A DNA stretch of 64,000 bases from Hetaerina americana (lineage: Eukaryota > Arthropoda > Insecta > Odonata > Calopterygidae): assembly GCA_022747635.1 (NCBI GenBank), contig JAKTNV010000078.1, positions 434,001 through 498,000 of the forward strand. Reading direction: 5' to 3'. Position numbers and translations under genes: made by a program. How positions within the stretch are numbered: the stretch's first letter is position 1; each line of letters opens with the position of its first letter. Under the pieces are notes generated by a model. That model had not been told where the DNA came from, did no database searches, and was given only the letters and a program-made list of their open reading frames with translations. Below, piece after piece: positions 48,900-62,490 of this stretch.

Positions 48900-49540
48900 A
48901 AGCCAGACTTGATAAGAGACGGGAATCAGCCACAAGCAGCAACAGCACGGCATGCTACAGGTGGCACGCGTGATATCGCGCAACTACCAGACGATCCCTT
49001 CGAGAATTCCCCTCCCCCCCTAACAGTTTGAGCAAGGTGACGGTAGGAACAGCAACGTATGAATTGACACTGAAGCTTAAAGGTAAACCGCCTGAAGAAG
49101 CAAGTAGTGATGAACGCCTGCTAAGAGCTCGTACATCGCCTGGGAGTGTGAAATAGGGAAGAAGAGATTGAAAGGGGAAGGGAGTCGCCCCGAGGAGCGA
49201 TAGAGGAGAGGCAGGAGGGCGGACGGAGGAGCGGGGATGGAGCGGCGGGAAAGGCAATGGTGTGGAAGAAGAGCATCCTACGGGAGGTTGGGATAATAGA
49301 TGGGGTGCAGGCGACGGGGGGTTTGGCGTCCGCACGAACCGTAAATACGACGGAGATGCCGTGTTACATTTTCGTAGGACATGGTGGGCTCAGTGGAATG
49401 AATTCTTCGGAGCAAGCTCGGCTTGGCCGACCGTTCTTTTTGGTTAATTTTAAAGCAGTGGAATTTTCTAGCTCGCCACAGTAAAAAGCTCTCGGTGCTC
49501 GAGTCACGAGAGCATTTGGTGAGGGAGATGTCGTAAAACG
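48900..49540. promoter_or_regulatory. CpG-containing GC-rich island
   Basis: CpGs, purine-rich blocks (AGGAGCGGGGATGGAGCGGC) and GTACATCGCCTGGGAG-type sequence mark an island against AT-rich flanks. Short open frames on both strands have no motifs. A promoter is possible but not shown. Confidence 0.33.
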
Positions 49541-50929
49541 TGAAATTGCGTTATTATTTTTACATTCACAGTCCGTGCTCGGCTTTATTAAAAGTCAGTA
49601 TTGCCATAATAAGAAGCAGAGCGCGGAAAAATGTTGGATTGGTTCGTTTTTCCGGCTTTCTAAATATACTTTCTCAATAAAAATTTATGTATATCGTCAA
49701 TTAAAATATGTAAATATTACAACAACGAACAAATTAAATTGTAACAACAGTAGTTGGGAAATAGAAAAAAATAGTTTGTCAAATAGATATTGAACCATAC
49801 AACCTATCTTTTTAAATAGCGAAATACTTCGATGATTTTGGATGGTATCGTCTGAAATTGATCATTCAAAAAAACTTTTAGATTGCTATAAGTTCTGATC
49901 TATCAGGTTATTATGTCAATTCTTATGTTGCAATAAAGGTGTGAATGAATGCATCAGTATGGTTAAGAATTCATTAGCAATCTAGGCTGTTTTTAAGTAT
50001 ACGAAACATGTATTTATTTTAAATATACATGAATAATACATTTATTTATAAATCGACTTATGAACTATTTCTCATATAGTATGTGTACTTTACAATTGAA
50101 TGGTTGTAAATTGAAGATTAAGAAGATATCTTTTATAGTAAAACTGAATATTTTGCGAAGAACTTAAATTGTTTTGAAGCTTCTTTAGGGGATAGATAAG
50201 CCCTATATAACATAAAAAGAAATAATATGACAATCTAACCTCTAAGAGTACAACCTGAGGTAATCAATAAAAATGGAGGACTTTTTGGTATCGATTGAAA
50301 TGATAAATTGAGAAAAAATGAGATGCATGCATGGAGTGACGTGAATCATTATAATGACTGTTTTTAATGAGATACTTATAGATTTGCATTACTCACGAAG
50401 TGCGATGTTGCTCCTGCTTTTGATGCACAAAAATTGCTAGTCACATTTATTTACTGAAGACTTATTGAGAGAGATAGAGAAATACTTTTGCTCTTATTAT
50501 TAAAGAAACCACTTTAAAATTTCAATTGTGGCCTCAGTTTTGAAAAACAAAATCCTTTTTTCATTTATTTAATAGCATTTGTTGGCACACATTCCTCGCA
50601 GGTGACGAAAAACTAGGAGGGCAAGAAACTCAGTTAGCAAGGAAAACATTAAGAATGTGATAGGTATTCAGAAACAATTATACAAACTTTGTGGAAAATA
50701 AAATTTTAATTCAGCAAAGGTCATTTATCGTTCAGAGCAGTTGAACTTGCCTGAAGAAATCTTTTGATGATCGGTTGCTGAAAGTTTGTTTGACATGAAT
50801 TCCTATGAGTGAATTTTTCTTATTCATTGAATACTTGATCACCAACTGCATGCGTCATGATGTGGAGGGGACGTAATGTTCTTTCCTGTTGAAGTTCTCA
50901 ATATTCATTGAAAGGACGAGATAAGCACC
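49541..50929. other. Unassigned AT-rich DNA
   Basis: Nothing recognised. Confidence 0.35.
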
Positions 50930-51240
50930 CTGTGCTGCATTTGATTTGTCAGTTGCCGTCAACAGCTCGCTCTTCGCTGAACGCAAAAGAATCTAACTCT
51001 TCCGTCGAGCCGCGAAACGACGGGAGACATCTTTGCGCTGCTCGAGTTTTGGTTTTCAGGTCGTGTATTTCTCTGTCACAAGCCTAAGACCCTCGATGTT
51101 CTCTCGTGCTTGAAATCTCACCCCTTCACTCCCTTCCACCAAACTCATCTTAATCATTACTCCCAATCGACTTCACTTCTACGACGCTTGATGCTCGGGT
51201 TTGCGCTTGTGGGAGCTACTCAGTTGCTATGGTCCATTAA
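50930..51240. promoter_or_regulatory. Small GC-richer patch, possible promoter or exon
   Basis: A change of composition with CpGs (TCCGTCGAGCCGCGAAACGA) and an initiator-like TCAGT near 50,950. The evidence is weak. Confidence 0.22.
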
Positions 51241-54200
51241 GACGTTAATAATACGATGCGCATCAGCGAAAATTTTGTTTAGAGCCCGTTTTCAACAAAA
51301 ATCTCTGTTCATGTCTGTTGCAAGTGGAAAAAATTAAAGAAAGCTTTAAAGCATAGGGTTTGTAAAAAATCACCTGAACCGATCTACACACGTTGAATGA
51401 ACAATTTGGATTAAACAGTTGGACAGACTGCGAGAAAAATGAGAGAAACATATTTATATGAAACTAATCAACATTGGGATTTTTAATCCGACTAATTTAT
51501 TGTCATTAATTATTTAGGTGACAAGTCACTAGTATTTAACCCTTTTATTATATTCAACCACAATTTACCTTTAAATCTCTGGATATTATTGTTGTGAAAA
51601 AAATTTGGCTTTATGGTCAGCCAAGTAACCTGACCTATCGAAAGATTTTAGTGTGTCATAATTCACGTGAAAATTCTTAATCGTGAAATAAAATATAAAA
51701 ATCGATGATTATCATAGAATATGGCTCAAAGATGTTTAATGGAACAGGATGATGGTTATTCATTGCAAAACTACCACTGATGGTTGGACAGGCTGATTTC
51801 CGAATTATGTAAACTCAATCTTACGTAAAATATTATTTTTACTGTTATTGACCTATCATAAATTTGGAATGAAAATGCGGGAAGAGGATTTAAAAGAATA
51901 AAGAAATTTGCGTGTTAGGCAAGATTTTCCGAAGAGCGGCAGGAGTTTTATTTGATTTACTGTCTTACACTCTGAGATAAGGGCTCACATCTCTGACAAT
52001 TGAAATTCGTAACCTATTTTACCTCAGCTCATTCCATGTGCAAGGTCAAACATTTATTCAATCATAGCCTATGTGTCTAAAAATGGAATTTAGTTAACTG
52101 TATATAAAGAACTCCAAGCAAATAATCAGAGTATGGATACTCATTGATTAATTATTTAAACGGACTATGGCAAATGCTCAGATTATGCAACTTTATTGAT
52201 ATTGCATATTTTTCCACGCGTTACAAAAAAGTGACTAAAGAGCAATTAGATGTATTACTCATTTACTATATAAACTTTGCTCAGCCTAATCAGACAACAG
52301 ACTGAACGGAATCCACATTACTATTAATCACTGAAGTCACTGATGGTCCTAATTTAAATACTTTTTAGCAGATACGAGAAATGAAAATTTTCCGCAGTAA
52401 TGTGCGGAAAATTTCTACAAGTGAAACTTTATATGATTATAACTTGTTAAGGACTGAATTCAAGGTTTTTTTCGAGAGTCCATACAGTAATTTTCAGACT
52501 TCAAACTTTCAGTAATTGGTTTTTAAGGGCATGAAACCACTGAAAAAATATGCCTTTTTCATTTTTGAGTACTCTCTTGTAATAGAGCCCGAATAGAAAA
52601 TTAGTAATCCAATGAATCCCCGGAGGTGAAGTGAAACTTAGGGACAGTAGGGACTTATAAAATTGTATGCATAAACGAAAATAACTGTCGTCCACGTGGG
52701 AGCTCGTTTGCGTTGTTTGCTTCACGCCCACTTGAGCCGCAAATGAATCTGAAGAATGTCTTCCCAGAAAAGTTTTTTATTCACATTACCAGCTCGTTAC
52801 GTTCATGTTTCCTGCAAAAATTCCTGGAAAAGTCGAAAAGGCCCCTTAAAATGGTTTTGTTTGTAACTCAGTGGAAATTTTTAAAGAAGATGATGCCTTT
52901 GGAATTGATAAATGAGCTTGATTTCACAATATTCTGAGAATTAAAACAGGTTTGTTAGAGTTTGCAGTAATACTTTATGGACATACATTTGAGTGTGTTT
53001 GAGCTGGTGAACTGCCACTTAGAAAAAATACCCGAAGTATTTACATGGCTAACGCACACTGCAATCAGATTAAAAGAAAGAATACCATTTTTTAATTTAT
53101 TGAAATGCAGCTTTCGCTATTTGCAATTAAAATATTTGTAAATTAACGCTTCATATTCCCTTATATTACGTGTTTAATTTTGAAGGAAATATGCACCAAA
53201 ATTTTAATTTTTGGAGTGCGAATATATTTGTATCTTTCGTCGCAGGTATTAACGGCATTGATATAAACTAAATAACTGAGTAATTGAAAGCTGAAGCCTA
53301 ACTAACGAAACTTGCTAGAGAGAATTCACTCATATCAAAAGTTATTATTTAGTTAGTTGAATCCATGTATAATTTCTAAGGTTCATTTCATGAAGAGAGA
53401 GTGAAATTTAGAACCAAGGAATTTAATATTGTCTGTCAGGTGTATTTCTTGTTTCCTTCGAAGTTTTTCTCATCTGCCTAGATTTTTATATTTCGCCCCC
53501 CATTTTAGTGACGACGACCGGTGAAGTTCCCAAAAAATGGTGGAAAAGTTTGCAAATTATTTGTTTTGATCTAATCGCTTACTTAATACTGAAGTAATAT
53601 CCCTGCTACATAAACCAATAATTTTAGTTCTCTTGCCGACCTAGGTTTTAGTAGGTGATTTTAATTTGACAAGAAGGATTTTACAGTCTCTTTAAAGTTA
53701 TCCCTCAATTTTCTGCGGTAAAATTTATTTTTTCAAAAGTGTCTATTCTCTCCATTACCTTTTGACCTTTATCTGCGGCGTCGTAACCTACTTTATAATA
53801 TTACGAAACCTTAAGTTACTTTTTTTATGTGCAGTAGGGTTTATTGTCCTTTAATAGAATTGAACTGAGTTATGTAATATTTGAAAAAAAATGGATACAT
53901 TAAACATTAAATCATAATGTTTCTTGTCGACGAAACATTTCTTATCTCATCCTTCATATTATTACCAACATTGCTTCTGTATCCTCATAAAACCACAAAA
54001 TTATTGGTACAGGATACCTCAGCTGGTTATCATTTTTCTTAATTTTCACATAGCTAATTTCACCATCATTCCCCCAACACTTAAACATTTGAAAAATAGT
54101 GAAAATTTATGAGGACATCAAATGAGTCTAGCAAGTTAATCAGTATCCTCTTTCAAATGCATCAGATCATCATCAAGGCATTTGAAGCATGTTTTGGTGG

Positions 54201-54630
54201 ATAAGAAGTCACTGCAGAGAAAGAATAATTTTTGGAAAGAAAAAAAATTCAGCCACCGATCTGGATGAAATGGCCAAGTAAAAATAAGCATCACACTTCT
54301 TGAGTAGAAACTCCAAACATAATTTAAAAAATTAAAGAGTTTTAAGTTACATTAACGGATATCATTTTCCAACTAATTGCGTGAGCGCTAGAATTTTGCC
54401 TTTTGGGTCCACAATTAATTATTTATTTCAGAGTTAAATAGTCTCCTACTTTGCGTTTAAATTAACGGCATTTTTTGAACATAATTCGAACTTTTAAGAA
54501 TTTTCCTGAAACATTTCCATACGGGGATTGTTCGGGAGGATATTCCAACTTTTTCAAAAACACTTCTTACTTTTGTATTGTAGATGTTTTATCCTAATGG
54601 CTAACGGGGCTTAGTCTTGCTCATTTTCAG
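51241..54630. other. Unassigned AT-rich DNA
   Basis: One short hairpin at about 52,385-52,413 (AAATTTTCCGCA loop TGCGGAAAATTT type). No gene or repeat family recognised. Confidence 0.35.
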
Positions 54631-54763
54631 CTATAGCCTTCCTCATGTCTCTAGTTGGTGAGGGGCAACTTTTATGGGACGTTCTGCTTCCTGCTGAGAG
54701 GGATATCATCAAAAAAATAGCGAACAAAGATATAAGAAAGGCGGCAGAAGTTGAAAAGAAATT
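54631..54763 (+). CDS. Candidate exon of an unidentified gene
   Basis: A 133-bp open stretch lies between a good acceptor (CTTGCTCATTTTCAG at 54,616-54,630) and a perfect donor (GTAAGT at 54,764). The frame reads IAFLMSLVGEGQLLWDVLLP, followed by AERDIIKKIANKDIRKAAEV and a Lys-rich end. An internal ATG at 54,645 could be a start, which would make this a first coding exon. The hydrophobic-then-charged pattern with LLWD loosely recalls the opening of a MADF domain, but the match is weak and I do not claim it. The frame is closed by a stop upstream of the acceptor, and downstream it meets TAA within the donor, as expected for an exon. It may equally be a chance ORF. Confidence 0.28.
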
Positions 54764-57399
54764 GTAAGTTTTAACTTCCCGCTAGGGTCAGCGAACTTAG
54801 GCCCATGCACGACATCGGGGGTGACGCTCCTCGGACGCCCGTTTACGCAACTCTATATTTTAAAAGTTAATTCTTTTAATGGTTATCATGGAGATCTTTT
54901 TCAAATGTATTCTTTTTATTTGCAAAACATTATGGAAAAAATATTGATATGAAAATTTATCTGACATTTTTAATTCAATTCAGCGTTTTAAATCTTTATC
55001 TTCAGCGTTTTAAATTCTTTTATCCAAAGAAAGGGAGGCGTGATAAAAAACCTCACTTATTCGAAAACGGGGAACCTATAAAACAGTGAAGGGGGCTAAT
55101 ATTCTAGTTCCGCCATGAATAGACCTTAAATATTTTTTTAACTGGGCGATAGATATTTTTTACAGTTGAAGATGCATGAATTCTCTTTTGCTATTGACGA
55201 ACTGTGGGATAGAAGAACGCGCCGGAATAAATAGGAATTAAAGCGGTTGATGCACTTCCAAAATATTTTTGAGCTTTCCAATAAGTACTTGTTTATGTTT
55301 TGTGAATCATTAGTAGTGTTTGGTGAAGTTTGTCCTTTAACGTTGAGTGTATTCTGTTTGTCACAGTCTTGTGTGATGCATGAAGTCATATCCAATTACC
55401 TCCAAAGTGAAATCATTTTCACAATTTTCAGCCAACTATCGAGAGAGAGAGAGAAAGAATTCGGTACATAGACAGGTCCCACACCGCGTTCGCTGTCACC
55501 GTTAAAATTATTTGTTATCTCCCCTCAAGCCCGTCTAGAGCCTTGCCAGACTTATTTCCTGTTTCAACAAAACATTCTCAAATTAGGTAACTTTTTTAGC
55601 CTAAGAATTTTTCAAGGCCTTCTTAAGAATCTCCTTTAAATAGCGATTTTTTTTGGTAGACTCCTATCAATTATTTCTGATCTAGTGATTTATATCCAAT
55701 AGGAATGCATGTATAAGTTCAGGCAGGTAGAATTCCAATCCAATAGGCTCAAATTTAGAAATGTGCCTTGCGTGCTGTTTCCGGGAAAACACCAATATTT
55801 GCATTATTTACTGAATAAATGCTTTTACGTGTACAAATAAAAGATTCTGTGTAATTTGTTGACACGATTAAAATAATCACTTGAGATTTCACAGTTTATG
55901 CGTCACCGTAAAGATAAATCAATCAACTTGCATTGCTCTAGAAAATGTGTGAAAATCATACTTACCAAGTATCTTTTATATGAAAACTATGAATTTAGAT
56001 CTTTTGGGAAAGAGGGAGAAGTCCTATTGTTATGCAGTACTTCAAATTAGCTTCCTCTGAAGTTTAAGGAAGGTATCAACACCTGTATTAGATATAAAGT
56101 ATTAGGTTATGTGATATGTACAGTATGTATAGAAAAATTGATGTGTTGTATGTTTAACCCCATTTTTATTAATGTATGAAAATCAGATGGCAATAATCTT
56201 GAAGAGCCGCTAAAAACCATAATAACTACTTTTAAAGGATAGATATAATAATGTGCACTACTGCGAGTTGTCATTCACATAGTAGAAGCCCGCTTTCTTC
56301 ATCCCACGAAGGATCCAACATTAAGGAAGCCATCAATAGGGTGTGCTCGTATGTCAGTTGCTGCTGAATAACAAGCTGTTTGTGCACATGGTTAGACTTG
56401 ACTGACGAAGAGGTAATGTTTTCTTTAGAAGTTTTAAAATCAGTATTCTCTTACATTAAAACAGTGAACAGTACTGGTTCAAAATAATTATATCCGTTAT
56501 TTGGATCGACAGTTAAAATCTCTTTTTTCCTCAATGCTTTCAATGGCTCCAAACAATGTAACGTGTAATTTGAGTTCTTCCTAATCAATACTTTCTCGTG
56601 CAACTTGAAGTTTTCAAACAGGTAATGTATTGAGTTTAACCTTTCTGCCTCGAGTGGTTCTCTTCTATGGTTTTTGATTAAATGCGAAGAATTGTTCCTT
56701 TTCAGCTAACTTTAATGAATTGAAGGTTTTTATTAACTTAATTAATTATTACTATTACTATTATTTAATTAATTAATTATTTTATTTGAATAAAAGAATC
56801 AATACTTTTGCCCTTAAACTCAACATGAATAGTATTAAAGACGTCTAAGTTATCTTAAAAACCTAATGTCTGAAAATTTTACCTATTAAATTTGACATAG
56901 TGTGAATATTTTGCTGCTATTTTATCGTCAGATTTCTTTAATGAAGCTTCTAAGACCTTCGAAATTGTTTGCTCCTTGGGAAAACAAAAATGATTGAAAC
57001 AGCAAAAATGAGGAGACCTGTAAGTTTCAATTGTGGTTTACAGGTTTGCATTCCGTTATATGTTATTAAAGTATTTTACACAATTAATTTTTCAACAAAA
57101 TAGAACTAAAAAAGGGGTGTAGAGACCAATATTTTAGAGTTTGAAATATAACGACGATCCTACGGAGCACGCACTCGACGGTTTAGATTGACCTTTGACC
57201 AGTAATTTACCTCTTTTTAGACATGCTGAATGAAATGTGACGGGACAGAAATTACAGCGGAAATTAACATAAAAAACACATTTCGTAGAGGATCTTTCCA
57301 ATGAAAAGAGTCTTACCACTAGTATTCAGTCTGGCCTGAAATTTATTTCGCCTTATAGCTGAGGTCATCCAGCAAGTAGAAGGGTCGGTTACCTTGAAT
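54764..57399. other. Unassigned DNA
   Basis: A small CpG-containing patch at 54,790-54,850 follows the candidate exon. TAAT/ATTA clusters at about 56,735-56,785 are low complexity. Nothing else recognised. Confidence 0.33.
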
Positions 57400-57910
57400 T
57401 CCACTCCCTTACCCATTAAATCGACTCCCGGCTCGTGAGGGGTCGGTTTTCTCTTTAAGTCCCTTCCCTTCTGCAAAAACCAGCTTTCCCCCGCCTCCAC
57501 CAGGAGGCCGAGTGCCATCGTCCACCATTCCATTCCTGAAACCCCATCTCTGCTCCCTCTTCTCCCGAGCCGTCCTTAGTTCGCTCGGGTCTGCATTCCG
57601 GGGAGGCATCTTCCATCCATAAATCCCGCACCCTCCCCCATCCTTTCCTTCTCCTCTCCACCCCACCCAACCCACTCCAACGCACATTGCCCCCTCCCCA
57701 CTGCCGCTCTCTTTCCTGAGGATTCGTAAACCCCTCGCCCCTCCCTTCTTCACCTTTCCCCATTCTGTGAACATATCTCGCCTCCGTCCACGTTTCGCGA
57801 TCTCCACAGTTCCCAACGGCCCGTTTCGTCTGCATCCCGTCATCAATTTCAATCCTTCGCCCTCGCCGCCTTATCCCCATGTAAACAGAAGCGCCAAAGT
57901 TCGAGCAGAT
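57400..57910. promoter_or_regulatory. Pyrimidine-rich, CpG-containing island
   Basis: Strongly C/T-skewed on the + strand (CCTTCTCCTCTCCACCCCAC and similar) with scattered CpGs. The long - strand open frames (to 153 codons) are Gly/Arg/Glu-rich, consistent with composition and lacking domains. Confidence 0.3.
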
Positions 57911-58859
57911 ACTCATAGAGCAACCAAAGTCTAGCTACGTTCAAAATTTTTTTTATCGATCTGCGGGATGACGGGAACTTTCAATTTAGAATAGCCTCGT
58001 GAAACAAAAGGAAAAGCAGAGCATGTTGGAGCAAAGTGAGCAAAAATATGACAAAGAAGCAAAGTGGGTTAAAGAGATATTAACTAAAGTTAAGTAAAAC
58101 ACCTACTTTTGGCTTTTCGTCTATATTTTCTGGCCTTCAATTTGAATAATATGAGTCAAATTTATATCTGAAACTGCCATTATCACACAATTTGTATCGC
58201 ATTGCGGTGGAGATAATCATCGCTGATTGATTGAGCCGTGAGATTGGCTGTCATTAAAGTGGAGATTACTAGAACCAGTCAAAGCTTCAAGAGCTATCCA
58301 GAAGAGGGTATCGATAGTGATGAAAACATGTTGATACCCTTTAAGTATCATTAAAACTAGTAATTAATGAATTATCAGGAGAGACTGTAAGATAGAAGAG
58401 TTAAAGGAAACAGGTCATAGGCTGTTCTTAAGGAATGAACGGCGAATTATGAGAAGATCAGAACGTTAAAAGGTCAATGGAAGATAGATGGCACAATATA
58501 AATTTCGGAATTTTGACAGAAACAGGGGAGAAATAGGAAATCAGTTAAGAAAAAGCCATGATTTTCTTAAGAAGGATTGGAACTTGAAAAGGTGAAAATA
58601 GGAAAATGGTTTAATCCAACAAGCCAAGCATGTAAAACGATCTGAAATATAAATAACCGTAAAAGTAAAAGTACAGAAAGGAGAAAAATTGTGTGTGTCA
58701 GAATTGTAAGAATGGTAATGAAAGAGATGAATGAATAAGTTAATGTAACTATAAAGTCTTACAAAACAATACCATAACAAAAACAAATCAAGAAAGTAAT
58801 TCATGTGGACTTCAAAACAGACAAAATGAAGAAAACAACCATGTTAGATAAAAACACTT
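57911..58859. other. Unassigned AT-rich DNA
   Basis: Purine-rich; might be decayed retrotransposon, but no motif can be read. Confidence 0.3.
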
Positions 58860-60469
58860 GAAATGAAGATTTTGAAAGCGGATATAAAAATGTAATTTAA
58901 GGCTCTTCATCGAAGGATTAAGAAAAGGTTCGAAGAGGGATTAAATTCAGCCAGGATCATTAAAAAGTGCAGAAAAGATGGCGTATACAAATGAAATGAA
59001 TGCTGAAAGAAAGCAGATTATCTAAATTGATATGTAATTGATGTAAAAGTGAATACTAATGGCCTTCCAAAGGAACCAAGTTCATCCTCCAATACCCAAG
59101 TATGGGAGGGAGTGAAGTTAAATATTAAAGTACAGTTAGTGTTACTGAGCAAGTATGGAAATTTTTAACAAGAAATTTTTGCAAACGGATGAAATGAAAG
59201 TAGAGAATTTTCAGGCGAAAATCAGTTTTATTTTACGAAAAAGTTGGAAGATAAGCACTTCCAGCTTTGGAGTATCCGCTGAGAAGTGATTTTTGCCTAC
59301 TCCAGTATTAGTATGAGCAGTGATAGGGGAGGGGAAGTAAGGCAGGATTGTCTCAAATTGCCAGTATTTCTAAATCTACACTAAGTTGATTAAATGTTTG
59401 TTGACATTAAAGAGATTGAGATGAGACTAAAAGTTGGTTGGATTTAGCCTAGATTAAATTCTATTGAGCTAGTCAAATATACTAAAACAACAAAAAGGAG
59501 CACAAATTTTCAGTTCAATTTCAATTCAGACTGCAAAAGATTTTCATCTTTCATAAGGATTAATTGACAGTGATTAAAATTAGGCTCTGCACTGAAAAGG
59601 ACGTGTAGAAAAAAGGGCACGATGTGAATTAACTAGATAGTTGTTGATTATCAATACTTATGCAGAAATATAAACGAATAAAACAATAAAGTCAGCCGTA
59701 AGTGTGCGTGGAATAGTTGAGAAACAGATATACACAACGCCTTAATGGTAACCCAACAATTTTGGTAAGAAAAATTAAACACCCATCTAAGGATGATGAC
59801 CGTTATGTAAAAGAAAAGAAGATACGGAAATATTAACTTTAATAAAAAAAGAAAAAAAACTGCGGCCGACTAACGCGGGGAACCTTAAAGAAGGGAAATG
59901 ATTTCGTTACTTATAAAGCAGAAAGAATCCAGAGGAATCCGGAAGTAAAAATATATGAATTTATGTACGATATAGTAGAGAATATAAGAAGGATGATATG
60001 AGAAAATTCTCGAAGAAAAAAATCATAAGCAAAGAATATCTATACAAAGATGTTTACTAAAAACTGTTAGGACTAAATCGGAGACATTACACAACATAAA
60101 ACAACAGTTAATAAAGATATGAATGTTGAGTAAACTTACATATAGTATGTTGGTGATTCATTAACGATAAAAGCAGTAGGAAAGAGAATAGGAAAGTCAA
60201 TGGATTTGCGTTGTAAAATAATGGTAAATGGACGGAGCGATTCATTAAGGAAAACATCTTGAGAAAAGTAGGGAAGGGACACATTTTTTATAAAAAACTC
60301 TAGGCAGTTACCAAAACCCTCAAAAGACAATAATGGAAAAAAGAATGGAAGAGAACTACCCTGGAAGGCCAGGAATTTAAGTCGCGAAACAGATCAAGAT
60401 AGGTAAATGATTAGGGGTTCTGGAAAAGTGGAGAGACTATCTGGTACAATAACGGGCTAAAGAACTGTA
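58860..60469 (+). mobile_element. Decayed non-LTR (RTE-like) fragments
   Basis: Near 59,325 the + strand reads GGEVRQDCLKLPVFLNLH, matching the RT B motif (GVRQGCPLSPxLFNLY in the family). Near 60,420 it reads VLEKWRDYLVQ, stop, RAKELYKT, matching the linker [14 protein letters not shown] of copy B. Their order is reversed relative to an intact element, so at least two fragments are present. Boundaries are unknown. Confidence 0.45.
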
Positions 60470-60532
60470 TAAAACCAAAGTAATTGTATGTAGGCAGGCA
60501 GAGCCTGCCTACATACAATTACTTTGGTTTTA
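60470..60532. repeat. Perfect hairpin: 30-bp arms, 3-base loop
   Basis: Arms 60,470-60,499 and 60,503-60,532 pair perfectly around AGA (inner part GTAGGCAGGC-AGA-GCCTGCCTAC). The left arm overlaps the end of the RTE-like linker, so it may mark an insertion or inverted duplication. Confidence 0.95.
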
Positions 60533-62490
60533 ATAGCTATTAGAATTAATAGCTAGGCAGATGAAGAAAAATAAAAATGAACCCACCGACAAACCTGGGG
60601 TTAAATAACCATAATGTGATGGACCTAACGGCAAAAAGAAGCGGAAAATCTCTGGCAAGGAAAAACCTTAATGGTTTGAGTGTCATTTTCATAATTAAGC
60701 AAGAGTTGTTCTATTTTTTGTCTGCCATAAAAGTTGAAAATTATTTTAAATTTGAAATTAATCGCACTAATTTAGAGAGAAAAATGCACCATTAATTTAA
60801 AATTGGGAGTATTAGGATCGGGCATGCAATTAACATTGATTTTGGTGTTTTATTAGGTCAAAAAATAAACGGCTAGGGAAGGAGGAATGCTATTTGCTTT
60901 TATGTTCTCCTGATGGTAAATAAAATGCTATGGCAAAGGACAATTAGGGCAAAGTCACGAATGTAAATGGGGAAGCTAATTAATATCTTACATAAGGCAA
61001 AGTTAGCCGTGTTGTTCCATTTGAGAAAACTTCGTCTACCAAACAATGCAATCTTATCTCAAACCTGATAATAAATGTCATATTAGAAGGATAATTTTTT
61101 GTCGTAACTAAAAAATATTACACGCCAGTAATAATAAAATTAAAATTTTGAGAGTCAGGAAATTTAAGAAACAAATGATTCAAAGTTAAAAATCAATCGC
61201 CGCTTATCTTCTAGTAAGAACTTTACTGAATTGTTTGTATCATGAAAATTTTAAATTTACTGAATGAAAGTCATTTATATTATATTTCACCCTAGAGAGA
61301 TTCATTATCATTTATTTTTGCTGAGTACGTTTTATATAACGACGGTGTATTGTATAATGTCATCGTTGAACAGAATGAATTACATAAAACTTAACTACTG
61401 ATTAAAATATAACCTATGTCTCTGAAGTGAGACACGTGTTCCTAGCGAAACACATGTGCCTCCTTTTAAGCCTATTAATTTAATTTAAACCAAAATTAGG
61501 GCTTAACCTTACGTTTTTCTCAAGCGAAATAAGTTAATATTATAAAATAGGATATAGTAATTATTTTGCATTAATTTGGATGCGTGTATCATGTATCGGG
61601 ATTCAGATTGTCATTAGAAAAATACTGGATAAGCGTTCACAGCCTAAAATTATACATAACATTCAAGTAGTTAATAGATGGAAAAATTAATATTCAGACA
61701 GGAAAAGCATAGTAATCCGCTGATAATATTTCTCCTGGTCTCCCCCATTCCCTATCCTTTCCGTTTCCCAGAAATGCCTTTCACCCGAAAACCTTGTTAA
61801 GGTGCTTCAGAGCTCCTAATTTATTGTAACACAAAGTTTCATGAGTTTGTATGGTTCCCTGTCGTTCCTGGTATCCAGAAGTGAGATGAGAAAGGCCAGA
61901 TTTTTCCCTAAAATGTATTTCAGCAGATATATATATATATACATATATAAATAATATTAAATTCAGACGAAGTCAAATTATTAGGTGAATTAATATATTA
62001 CATGTATATTGGTACAAGAACATTGAGCTAATTATCGCTTTGTGAGGTTAAGACCCTTCATCTAACTTAATTGTCTACTTAATGGAAGGAGCTTCATTTA
62101 TCGGCTTAGAGGGAAGTTTAGAGATTGGAAGTTGAACTCAAATTTAAAATTTAACTAAAATTATAAAATAAGGAGGAAAGTTATGCTCGAATACGATTTC
62201 ACTGAATGCCGAGTTTGTATCTACTAATTGCCATCCAGATTTCGTTATGGAGAAAGTAAATCTTATATGAGTAATTTATTTAAAAACACTCATTCTCAAA
62301 AATTACAAGGCTATGGCACAAAATGCTCGTATATCCGATTTGAATGATTCTCTCAATGGTGACTTAACCCTCTGTCATTTATTGATTTGATTAGTATACG
62401 TATCAGCATAGGATATTATTTTCCAATATCACGTGTTGCATTGCAGGAAAAAAGTATAATGCAGTATTACAGAAAAATTCTTCGCACAAC
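60533..62490. other. Unassigned AT-rich DNA
   Basis: A short TA run near 61,930. No gene or repeat family recognised. Confidence 0.35.

Noticed and set aside
54145..54200. Another foldback core on the - strand (CTTGATGATGATCTGATGCA, then TTTGAAAG)
   Set aside because: Superficially similar, but there is no proper stem, inverted arm or terminal box around it.
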